Shown: positions 1 to 8,008 of the stretch, one piece after another
Layout: each line of letters opens with the position of its first letter
Position numbering within the stretch: the first letter of the stretch is position 1
NCBI GenBank assembly: GCA_949948715.1
Contig: CATLGW010000003.1
Location: 1 to 64,000, forward strand
Length of the DNA stretch: 64,000 nt
DNA from: an uncultured Lachnospiraceae bacterium
GTDB taxonomy: Bacteria > Bacillota > Clostridia > Lachnospirales > Lachnospiraceae
Reading direction: 5' to 3'
The notes under the pieces: generated by a model
The model's input: the letters and a program-made list of their open reading frames with translations, nothing else
Database searches by the model: none
What the model was told of the DNA's origin: nothing
Position numbers and translations under genes: made by a program

Positions 1-158
1 GGGAAAGCCCCCCGCAACTTACGGGGAAAGCCCCCCGCAACTTACGGGGAAAGCCCCCCGCAACTTACGGGGAAAGCCCCCCGCAACTTACGGGGAAAGC
101 CCCCCGCAACTTACGGGGAAAGCCCCCGCAACTTACGGGGAAAGCCCCCGCAACTTAC
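1..158. repeat. Tandem array of ~23-bp units (GGGGAAAGCCCCCCGCAACTTAC), about 7 copies, truncated by the window edge
   Basis: Direct reading: GGGGAAAGCCCCC(C)GCAACTTAC repeats with 23-nt period; the last two copies are 22 nt (one C fewer). Confidence 0.97.
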
Positions 159-274
159 GGGCAGAGACCCGAAAAAACGGTGTTTTTTCGGGTTCGCTTC
201 GCTCGTCAAATACTCAAATAAGCATCTCCTCGAGCAAGCTCGGCAGATGCTTATTCGAGTACTTGACTCTGCCC
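159..274 (-). ncRNA. Three-way-junction structured element, copy 1 (candidate ncRNA/structured repeat)
   Basis: Reverse complement GGGCAGAG-[22-bp hairpin]-CGAGCGAAGCGA-[ACCCGAAAAAAC/GTTTTTTCGGGT hairpin]-CTCTGCCC; same architecture with compensatory changes at 7768-7880; TATAAT (plus-strand 284-289) just upstream in minus orientation. Confidence 0.75.
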
Positions 275-430
275 TTTGCGGACATTATACCACACTCCCC
301 TGGAGAATAACATAGGGGTGGAGAGATTTTACTACAGCTTTGCTGTCGGTCTTCAATAATAATTCAGCTCTAAATCAGAGCCGTCCAATATAAGCCGTCT
401 CTCTAATTTTGGGGGATAAGTTATTTATTT

Positions 431-1138
431 TTAACATATATTTACCCGCTTTTTCCTAATCAGTACAAGATAAATACCTGCCGCAATCATGTCCATACCT
501 GCCGTCAGCAGCAACAGCGGAACCGTTGTAAACTGATTTTTGAGGATTAAAAATCTCACCGTTGACATTGCGGGTAAAATCGGCAACGGCAGAACTGTGT
601 TTAACAGATAAATAACAATAATATATGCAAAACTGTTTTCCAAGGAACAGCAATTATTTAAAATCATGTATAGAATCATTATACCAAAGAATCCCAAGCC
701 ATCCATCAGTAAATACAACAGATTTGAAGGGGCTTGCTCTAAATAGAATCCCGCAAAGCAATAATATACAATATGGGAGACTGTAAGCAGTATTTCCCCC
801 AACATAATTACGACTGCCGAATAGGAAACCACGAATTTTCTGTAATTTGTTATTCTGGCGAGAATATATATCATAATATCGCCGGATAATTTATCGGCAA
901 TTTTCCCCGCCGTGATAAAAACAAGGGAAATATTTAAAAGCTTTAATAAAACCGTACTTAAATTTAAGGTATAAACAGCGTTTCCTCCTTGCCAGAGAAT
1001 AGCGCCGTTTTCCCTGTTAAGCGAAACGCCGGTAAAATTTGCATACAAAAAATCCACTAAAACAAAAAGGAAAACGGAAATAAATATATTCTTTCTAAAC
1101 TCTTTAACGATTATTTTAAAGAGTATATACACTTTCAT
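431..1138 (-). CDS. Multi-pass membrane protein, possible ABC-2 type permease subunit
   Basis: ORF with several hydrophobic segments (FIISVFLFVLVDFLY-like, VVIMLGEILLTV, YIIVIYLLNTVLPLPILP); AT-rich. Confidence 0.6.
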   Translation of the reverse strand: MKVYILFKIIVKEFRKNIFISVFLFVLVDFLYANFTGVSLNRENGAILWQGGNAVYTLNLSTVLLKLLNISLVFITAGKIADKLSGDIMIYILARITNYRKFVVSYSAVVIMLGEILLTVSHIVYYCFAGFYLEQAPSNLLYLLMDGLGFFGIMILYMILNNCCSLENSFAYIIVIYLLNTVLPLPILPAMSTVRFLILKNQFTTVPLLLLTAGMDMIAAGIYLVLIRKKRVNIC

Positions 1139-1442
1139 TTTCTAAAAACTCCCATCTCTTAGAGAAACAACCCATTGATATCCGGATATAAAACGCCAAG
1201 TACCCAGCCAAGTGAGCGTTATAAAAGAAAATGGAATTCCATAAGACAACGCCGTCAATGGCGAAAACATAATTTCCACCCGCCGAGAAGTCTAAAATCG
1301 GCACCATGAAACATTCTTCTTTAAAAGACGCTATGCCCTGTATAAATTTTACAGATGTATTATGCCGGGTAAATAAGCCGGTTATAGCCCCAAGAAGCAT
1401 CTCGGAATTTAGGCACCCAAAAGATTTAATCACGTTTTCCAT
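1116..1442 (-). CDS. Small hypothetical membrane-associated protein, possibly a truncated permease partner
   Basis: ORF overlapping the start of the downstream membrane ORF; short for a permease. Confidence 0.4.
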   Translation of the reverse strand: MENVIKSFGCLNSEMLLGAITGLFTRHNTSVKFIQGIASFKEECFMVPILDFSAGGNYVFAIDGVVLWNSIFFYNAHLAGYLAFYIRISMGCFSKRWEFLENESVYTL

Positions 1443-1501
1443 GCCATTCCTTTAAAACTGTCTCCGCCGGTGCAATTAATTGTTCTTGGGACGTTCCCCT
1501 G

Positions 1502-2119
1502 TCACTTTATTCTTCTGGCAACAATTTTGTTTGATGCGTGCAAATGTTTAGGAACATTCGGATGTTCATCTTCGAACACATAAGACTTAAATTGTAAGAC
1601 ATCCCAATCGGTATACAATTCTTTGATTTCCTCATCTTTTGCCAAACCAATTGCAAATGGTGCGATATCCTCTGATGCCGGTACGGTATCTGTAAATATT
1701 TGAATTATATGAATACCGCCTATATTGGTATACTCTTTTGCATTGTTAATAAACCTTTTCCAATCATTCTTATCTACAAAATGCAGTGTTCCAAAACAAA
1801 GAATCATATCATAATTCTGTTTAAATTGATATGTAGTCAAATCTGCCACAAATGCGTTTACTTGTGCATTAGATAGTTCACATCTATGTTTCAGCTTTGC
1901 AATCCCATATTCAGACAAGTCGAAAGCATCAACATGATATCCTTTCCGGGCTAAATATATAGCATTTTGACCTTCTCCGCACCCTGCCTCTAATACATTT
2001 GATGGAGTGCCGATTAAATGTTCAAATTCAGTAATGGTTCGATTGGGCTCACTGGAAAATGCAATGATATCGTCTTTCCGATATGCTTCTTCCCAAAATG
2101 GAACTAAATTTTTATTCAT
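1502..2119 (-). CDS. Class I SAM-dependent methyltransferase (TehB-like)
   Basis: VLEAGCGEGQNAIYLARKGYHVDAFDLS motif I; MILCFGTLHFV. Confidence 0.85.
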   Translation of the reverse strand: MNKNLVPFWEEAYRKDDIIAFSSEPNRTITEFEHLIGTPSNVLEAGCGEGQNAIYLARKGYHVDAFDLSEYGIAKLKHRCELSNAQVNAFVADLTTYQFKQNYDMILCFGTLHFVDKNDWKRFINNAKEYTNIGGIHIIQIFTDTVPASEDIAPFAIGLAKDEEIKELYTDWDVLQFKSYVFEDEHPNVPKHLHASNKIVARRIK

Positions 2120-2297
2120 TTGACACCTCCTCTTTTCTATTGTCCCTCAATATGTGGTTTTTTGCTTTGATTCTATCATTTATATAGTATCATTTCAAGG
2201 CAAACCGGGAAAACAAAATATTTTCTCCCGAAAGACATATCCGGGACGAGTTCTCATATATATAGAACAGCAAGAAAACCAGCATGGAGGTGAGAGA

Positions 2298-3458
2298 ATG
2301 CAGGAGGAATTGCTGCAACTGTTTCCCATAGAGAGACGAGCCTTCTGGAGCCGGGTGGCCGCCCAGGCCGATGATGTGGAGGAGATCAGGCTTAGGGCGG
2401 ACAGGCCGGTGTTTGTGAGGATGGCGGGGCGGGAATGGTATCTGGACAGGCAGGGGGAATTGACCTCCCGGGCGGGAGGCGCGTACTGTGCGGGAGAGGG
2501 GGAGCTGGAGGAGCTGTTGCTGCACATCTGCAATTATTCTCTTTACGCTTTTGAGGACGAGCTCAAACAGGGATTTATCACCGTCTCCGGAGGGCACCGG
2601 GTAGGCCTGGCGGGCCAGGCGGTGTTAAATGCGGACGGAAGCATCCGGACCATGAAACACATTTATTATATGAATATACGCGTCTCCCATGAAATCAGAG
2701 GGGCCGCCGATCTGGTACTGCCCTATCTGTACCGGGAGGGCATGGTGAAGAATACGCTGATCCTCTCGCCGCCGGGGTGCGGCAAGACCACGCTGCTTCG
2801 GGACCTGGTGCGGCAGATCTCCGACGGAAGTGTCCACGGAAGGGGCCTTTGTGTGGGGCTGGTGGATGAGCGGTCGGAGATAGCGGGATCTTATCTCGGG
2901 AAGCCGCAGAATGACGTGGGTATGCGGACGGATGTGCTGGACGCCTGTCCCAAGGCGCTGGGCATGAGTCTGCTGCTTCGCTCCATGGCTCCCCAGGTGA
3001 TTGCGGTGGACGAATTGGGAGGCGAGGCGGATATGGAGGCTCTCCATATGGCGGCCTCCTGCGGCTGCAGTCTCCTGGCTACGGCCCACGGGGAGGGGAT
3101 AGAGGATGTGGCGGCGAAGCTTGGAGAGAGCAGATTTGTCAGGGAAGGACTGTTCGAGCTTTGCGTCATTCTGGGCAGAAGGGCCGGAAAACCTACCCTG
3201 CTGCGGGTCTGTGAGAAGGAGGAGATCTATGCTTCGCTTGTTGGGAAGCGCCATGATATTGGCGGGGACTTTCGGATTGGGCATATGGTACGGAGAACAG
3301 TTCCGGCGGCGGATCCAGGCTCTCAGACGTCTGGGGGAGGTGTTGGAGATGCTGATGAGCGAGGTGCGCTACAAAAGGGCCACGCTGCCGGAATGCTGCA
3401 GACATGTGGCGGAACGTGCGCCGGAGCCGCTGGCGGGCTGTCTGAAGGGCATCTATGA
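2298..3458 (+). CDS. spoIIIAA: Stage III sporulation protein AA (ATPase); ORF tail overlaps spoIIIAB
   Basis: LSPPGCGKTTLLRDLVR Walker A, VDERSEIAG, AVDELGG; first gene of spoIIIAA-AH; ATG at 2298 with upstream AGGTGAGA. Confidence 0.92.
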   Translation: MQEELLQLFPIERRAFWSRVAAQADDVEEIRLRADRPVFVRMAGREWYLDRQGELTSRAGGAYCAGEGELEELLLHICNYSLYAFEDELKQGFITVSGGHRVGLAGQAVLNADGSIRTMKHIYYMNIRVSHEIRGAADLVLPYLYREGMVKNTLILSPPGCGKTTLLRDLVRQISDGSVHGRGLCVGLVDERSEIAGSYLGKPQNDVGMRTDVLDACPKALGMSLLLRSMAPQVIAVDELGGEADMEALHMAASCGCSLLATAHGEGIEDVAAKLGESRFVREGLFELCVILGRRAGKPTLLRVCEKEEIYASLVGKRHDIGGDFRIGHMVRRTVPAADPGSQTSGGGVGDADERGALQKGHAAGMLQTCGGTCAGAAGGLSEGHL

Positions 3459-3747
3459 GGAGATGTGCGGCAATACGGGGAGAAAATTCGGAGAAATCTT
3501 TGCGGAGGGAATGGGGCGCTGTCTTTCTGCCCTTCCCATATGTCCGTCAGATGCGGACATTTTCCTTCGTTTTGCAAAGCAGAGCGGATTTGCGGAGGGA
3601 GAGATGCAGTTGAAATGGATGGAGGAAAGCAGAGAGCGGCTGGCCCACAGGGTGGAGGAGCTGGAGGCTGAGCTTGCGGGCAGGAGCCGGGTAGCCGTAA
3701 GCCTGGGGGCCATGAGCGGTCTGCTGTTGGTGATTTTGTTGTGGTGA
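3229..3747 (+). CDS. spoIIIAB: Stage III sporulation protein AB
   Basis: MLRLLGSAMILAGTFGLGIWYGEQFRRRIQALR..; operon position. Confidence 0.9.
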   Translation: MLRLLGSAMILAGTFGLGIWYGEQFRRRIQALRRLGEVLEMLMSEVRYKRATLPECCRHVAERAPEPLAGCLKGIYEEMCGNTGRKFGEIFAEGMGRCLSALPICPSDADIFLRFAKQSGFAEGEMQLKWMEESRERLAHRVEELEAELAGRSRVAVSLGAMSGLLLVILLW

Positions 3748-3783
3748 GGGACGTTATACTGACAAACGTGAGGCTGGAAGACT

Positions 3784-3978
3784 ATGGAAGTGAGTTTGAT
3801 TTTTAAAATAGCGGCGGTAGGGATTCTGGTCACCGTGCTGAGTCAGGTACTGAAGCACAGCGGCAGGGAGGAGCATTCCTTTCTGGTGAGCCTGGCGGGA
3901 CTGATATTGGTGCTGACCTGGATTGTGCCGTACATATATGATTTGTTCCAGACGATCCAGGCCTTGTTTGCCATTTGA
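3784..3978 (+). CDS. spoIIIAC: Stage III sporulation protein AC
   Basis: 64 aa, two TM segments, operon position. Confidence 0.92.
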   Translation: MEVSLIFKIAAVGILVTVLSQVLKHSGREEHSFLVSLAGLILVLTWIVPYIYDLFQTIQALFAI

Positions 3979-3996
3979 CAAAGAGGAGGGGAGCGG

Positions 3997-4383
3997 ATGG
4001 AGGGAATTGTAAAGGTGGGGATCCTGGGGGTGGCGGGAGTGCTCCTGGCGATTCAGTTCAAGCAGCAGAAGCCGGAGTATGGGATGTACATCGGATTTGG
4101 GGTCAGCATATTGATTTTTGGCTTTTGCCTGCGGCAGGTGTCTGCAGTGATGGAGCAGCTTGCTCTGGTAAAGAACTATCTGGGAGGTGCAGAGGGCTAT
4201 CTGTCCACGCTGTTAAAGGTCATCGGCATCACCTACATCTGTGAGTTCAGCGCAAGCGTATGCAAGGACGGGGGATTTGGGGCCGTGGCGGATCAGATCG
4301 AGATCCTGGGTAAGCTCTCTGTGATGTTTGCGGGGCTGCCCATCCTGTTTGCCGTCATCGATCAGATATACGGGCTGGGATAG
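3997..4383 (+). CDS. spoIIIAD: Stage III sporulation protein AD
   Basis: 128 aa membrane protein, operon position. Confidence 0.92.
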   Translation: MEGIVKVGILGVAGVLLAIQFKQQKPEYGMYIGFGVSILIFGFCLRQVSAVMEQLALVKNYLGGAEGYLSTLLKVIGITYICEFSASVCKDGGFGAVADQIEILGKLSVMFAGLPILFAVIDQIYGLG

Positions 4384-4465
4384 CGTGAATAGTATTTTTA
4401 ACCGTTCGCGGCAAGGGGCTGCTTCTAGGAAGGCTTTAGGATAATGTGAGAGGAGGTGAGGCGGT

Positions 4466-5542
4466 GTGCTTTCGGCGGGAATCGTGGAAGTGGAGGATAT
4501 CTGGCAGGAGTACGGACTGGACAGGCTGCGGGAGGGGATGGACGCTCTGTTTCCCAGCTCGGGAGTTTCCCTGGAGGAGCTTTTTTCCCAGGTGATGACA
4601 GGGGATGTGCTGGGGGCCTTCACTCGCTTTTTTCAGGGGAATCTGCAGGGACTTGCAGCTCAGGCCGCCGGGCTTAAGAGCGTTCTGGCCTGGCTGCTGG
4701 TGCTGGGTGTGGTCTCCGCACTGTTGACTCATTTTGTGGAGATCTTTGACAGGCATCAGGTGGCGGATTTAAGTTTTTATTTTCTATACCTTTTGTTTGC
4801 GGCGGTGCTCTTAAAGTGTTTCTCCCAGGCAGCGGGAACGGCTATGGTGGCCATGGAGAATATTGTGCTGTTCGTCAAGCTTCTGGTGCCCACCTATCTG
4901 CTGGCCGTGGGCGCGGCCACCGGGGCCGTCACAGTGGGAGCCTGCTATGAGCTTTTGCTCCTGCTGATCTATGGGGTGGAAAATATCCTGGCGGGGGTGG
5001 TGATGCCGCTTATCTACGGCTATGTGATGCTGGCTGTGGTGAACGGCGTCTGGGCGGAGGAAAAGCTGACGCTGTTGATCGAGCTTCTGGAAAAGGGAGT
5101 GGGATGGATCCTGAAAGCGGCGCTGGGACTGGTGACTGGGGTCAGCATTTTTCAGGCGGCGGTGGGGCCCATGGTGGATTCCCTGCAGGCCACCGCGCTG
5201 CAGAAGGCGGTTTCCGCCCTGCCGGGAGTGGGAAATGCGGCGGACGGGGTGATGGATCTGGTGGTGGGCTCCGCCGTGGTGATCAAAAACAGCGTGGGGG
5301 TTGTCCTGCTGATTCTCCTGCTTACGCTCTGTACGGCGCCCCTTTTAAAGATTTTTCTCATCGCGCTGCTCTTGAAGGGAGCCGCGGCGTTTATGGGGAT
5401 CGTCAGCGATAAGCGCATCACCGCCTGCGCCAATCGGGCGGGCAATGCGGGACTTTTGCTGCTTCGGGTGGCGGGGACGTCCATGCTTTTGTTCCTCATC
5501 TGTCTGGCTGTGGTGGCGGCGTCCACCAACAGAGGCTTTTAG
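4466..5542 (+). CDS. spoIIIAE: Stage III sporulation protein AE
   Basis: 358 aa polytopic membrane protein, operon position. Confidence 0.92.
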   Translation: MLSAGIVEVEDIWQEYGLDRLREGMDALFPSSGVSLEELFSQVMTGDVLGAFTRFFQGNLQGLAAQAAGLKSVLAWLLVLGVVSALLTHFVEIFDRHQVADLSFYFLYLLFAAVLLKCFSQAAGTAMVAMENIVLFVKLLVPTYLLAVGAATGAVTVGACYELLLLLIYGVENILAGVVMPLIYGYVMLAVVNGVWAEEKLTLLIELLEKGVGWILKAALGLVTGVSIFQAAVGPMVDSLQATALQKAVSALPGVGNAADGVMDLVVGSAVVIKNSVGVVLLILLLTLCTAPLLKIFLIALLLKGAAAFMGIVSDKRITACANRAGNAGLLLLRVAGTSMLLFLICLAVVAASTNRGF

Positions 5543-5689
5543 AACCCTCTAAAATTGTCAAGTTTGTTTCTTCACAGCATCTGCCCGGACAGTGCCCGGA
5601 ACAAAGTCCGGCTATGTCTTCCAGACGGACATTGTTCTGCCGGTGGAGGTACTGGAGGGGAAGATGCGGAACTAAAATAGGGAGGATAT

Positions 5690-6223
5690 ATGTGGAGCTT
5701 CTTTTATAAAAGTATCTGCCAGGTGGGGATTTTTATGATTTGCTCTCAGGCCATCATCCACTTTCGGCCCAATCGTTCCTATGAGAAGTATTTGAAGCTT
5801 CTGGTGAGCGTCATGATATTGATTCAGCTTCTGCATCCTGTGGTCAGTTTGATAGGCGGCGCCGGGCGCGGAGATTTTGAGGCCAGGGTGGAGCAGTTCA
5901 GAGAGCAGCTCGCCCAAAGCAGACAGCGGGCGGAAGAGAGCGCGGTCCTGTCTCAGGAGCGGCTGGGAGAACTGACCCTTTCCGAGCTTCGAAAAATCTG
6001 GGGGGAGAGAGAAGAAGGGGCAGTGACGGATGAGACGGGGGGAAGGTCGGAGCCGGAGGGGAGGGGAGAGGCAGGGGGAGAGCCGGAGCCGGATGGGACA
6101 GGAGACACCGAGGAGAAGCAGGAATCGTATGGGACAGGAGAGGCGCAGGGAGACGGGAAGGAGACGGGGGATTCGGTTGCCGTCGAGCCTGTGGAGCAGG
6201 TGGTTCCGGTGAAGATAGAATGA
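5690..6223 (+). CDS. spoIIIAF: Stage III sporulation protein AF
   Basis: Two N-terminal TM segments, VSVMILIQLLHPV; operon position; Glu/Gly-rich C-terminus. Confidence 0.88.
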   Translation: MWSFFYKSICQVGIFMICSQAIIHFRPNRSYEKYLKLLVSVMILIQLLHPVVSLIGGAGRGDFEARVEQFREQLAQSRQRAEESAVLSQERLGELTLSELRKIWGEREEGAVTDETGGRSEPEGRGEAGGEPEPDGTGDTEEKQESYGTGEAQGDGKETGDSVAVEPVEQVVPVKIE

Positions 6224-6239
6224 GTGCTGCGGAAGGGTC

Positions 6240-6896
6240 TTGAGGAGAGCGAGGATGGGGATAATGGAGAAGTTCAGGCGTTGGCTGGAAGAAAAGGGGT
6301 ATGAGAAGTGGTTTCGAAAGGATAATCTGATTGTTCTGGCATTGGCGGGAGTGCTTTTGTTCATTATCGCGCTGCCTGCAAAGGATGCCAGGGAGGAGCT
6401 GAATGAGGGGATCTTTTCCGGCCTGGGGGAGGGGGAGGGCGTATCCAAACCGGAGAGCGCAAAGGACAAAACCCGGGAGGACGCGGGAAGCCTGTCCCAG
6501 GAGGAATATGCCGATTATCTGGAGGAGAAGCTGGAGGATATCCTGGCGGGAATGGACGGCGTGGGTAAGGTGGAGGTCATGATTACCCTGTCCTCCTCCC
6601 GGGAGCTGGTGCTAGAGAAGGACAGTGATACGGACGGTTCCCAGACCGACGAGGAGGATAACCAGGGGGGCAGCAGGCATATTTCTCAGACCACGCGGCA
6701 GGAAACCACGGTATTTCGAACGGAGGGAAACGTGAGCGAGCCCTATGTGATCAAGACGCTGCTGCCCCGTGTGGAGGGCGTGGTGGTGGTGGCGGAGGGC
6801 GCGGGAAACGGCGTGACGGACAAGAGCATCACCGAGGTGGTACTGACGCTGTTTGACGTGGGGGCCCACAAGGTGAAAGTGGTGAAGATGAAATGA
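6240..6896 (+). CDS. spoIIIAG: Stage III sporulation protein AG
   Basis: YLEEKLEDILAGMDGVGKVEVMITLSSS and PRVEGVVVVAEGAGN; operon position. Confidence 0.92.
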   Translation: MRRARMGIMEKFRRWLEEKGYEKWFRKDNLIVLALAGVLLFIIALPAKDAREELNEGIFSGLGEGEGVSKPESAKDKTREDAGSLSQEEYADYLEEKLEDILAGMDGVGKVEVMITLSSSRELVLEKDSDTDGSQTDEEDNQGGSRHISQTTRQETTVFRTEGNVSEPYVIKTLLPRVEGVVVVAEGAGNGVTDKSITEVVLTLFDVGAHKVKVVKMK

Positions 6897-6963
6897 AGAC
6901 AGGACATATTTTTTCATACAGGCTCATACAATGAAGTAGGAAAATTCAAAAAGGGAGAAAGTC

Positions 6964-7722
6964 GTGAAAAATCTAATCAAAAAAAATCAGCTTATGATCA
7001 CCGCGCTTGCGATTATGATTGCGATTGCAGGGTATCTACAGTTTGCGGGAACGGATCTCGATGAGGACTACCTGGCGGACGCATCCGGGAATGACACCAG
7101 CGCGGTAAATTCAAACGGGATCATCACAGACAACTACACGGCGGGCGGACTGCAGGAGGCGGCTGGACTGCAGGGAGATGTCGGGCTGGACGGTACATTG
7201 GATCTCTCGGAGGAGGATCTGTTATCCGCCGGACTCACAGACATTGAAAGTCTGGATTCCGACGGGAACATACTTACAGAGGACTATCTGCAGGGCGGCA
7301 TGGATGTGGCCCAGGCTACGCCGGAGGCCGGCGAGGTTCCCGGCGAGGCGGTTTTCACCTCCACGGGAGGCGTGGAGATTCTGTCCGAGGCGAAGCTCTT
7401 GAAGGAGCAGACGAGAGCCAGGAACAGAGAGACTCTGATGGAGGTCATTGACAGCGCGGGACTCACCGACGAACAGAAGCAGGAGGCCGTGGACAGCATG
7501 ATCCGTATGACCGAGATCGCCGAGAAGGAGTCGGCTGCGGAGATCCTGCTGGAGGCAAAGGGATTTTCCGACGTGGTGGTCAGCATCAACGGGGACGCGG
7601 TGGACGTGGTGGTGAACGCTGCGGAGCTCACGGATGTCCAGAGAGCCCAGATTGAGGATATCATCCGGCGAAAGACAGATATCGCGGCGGAAAACATCGT
7701 GATCAGCACCGTGGTTCACTAA
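6964..7722 (+). CDS. spoIIIAH: Stage III sporulation protein AH
   Basis: Single N-terminal TM; KESAAEILLEAKGFSDVVVSI; operon position. Confidence 0.9.
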   Translation: MKNLIKKNQLMITALAIMIAIAGYLQFAGTDLDEDYLADASGNDTSAVNSNGIITDNYTAGGLQEAAGLQGDVGLDGTLDLSEEDLLSAGLTDIESLDSDGNILTEDYLQGGMDVAQATPEAGEVPGEAVFTSTGGVEILSEAKLLKEQTRARNRETLMEVIDSAGLTDEQKQEAVDSMIRMTEIAEKESAAEILLEAKGFSDVVVSINGDAVDVVVNAAELTDVQRAQIEDIIRRKTDIAAENIVISTVVH

Positions 7723-7767
7723 CAAAATGTGTACATTCACCGGTTTATGGGGTATAATATCCGTACA

Positions 7768-7880
7768 GGGCAGAGTCAAGTGGGCGAAGAAGCATATGCC
7801 AAGCTTGCTTGAGCATATGCTTTTTCGTCCATTTGACGAGCGTAGCGAACCCGAAAACCGAAGGTTTTCGGGTCTCTGCC
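7768..7880 (+). ncRNA. Three-way-junction structured element, copy 2
   Basis: GGGCAGAG-[24-bp hairpin TCAAGTGGGCGAAGAAGCATATGC/GCATATGCTTTTTCGTCCATTTGA]-CGAGCGTAGCGA-[ACCCGAAAACC/GGTTTTCGGGT]-CTCTGCCC; TATAAT at 7753-7758. Confidence 0.75.
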
Positions 7881-8008
7881 CGTAGTCGTCCGGCGACTCG
7901 GGCAGGGCAAAGGAAGAAATTTTGCTGCCGGTTTCGGCTCTCTGCCCGCAGTCGTCCAAAAGCCCGGCAAACACAGTCAGGCTCTTACAATATGCCCGGG
8001 AGGTACAC

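Noticed and set aside
1-158. CRISPR array
   Set aside because: Units are contiguous 22-23-bp tandem repeats without unique spacers; no cas genes in the window.
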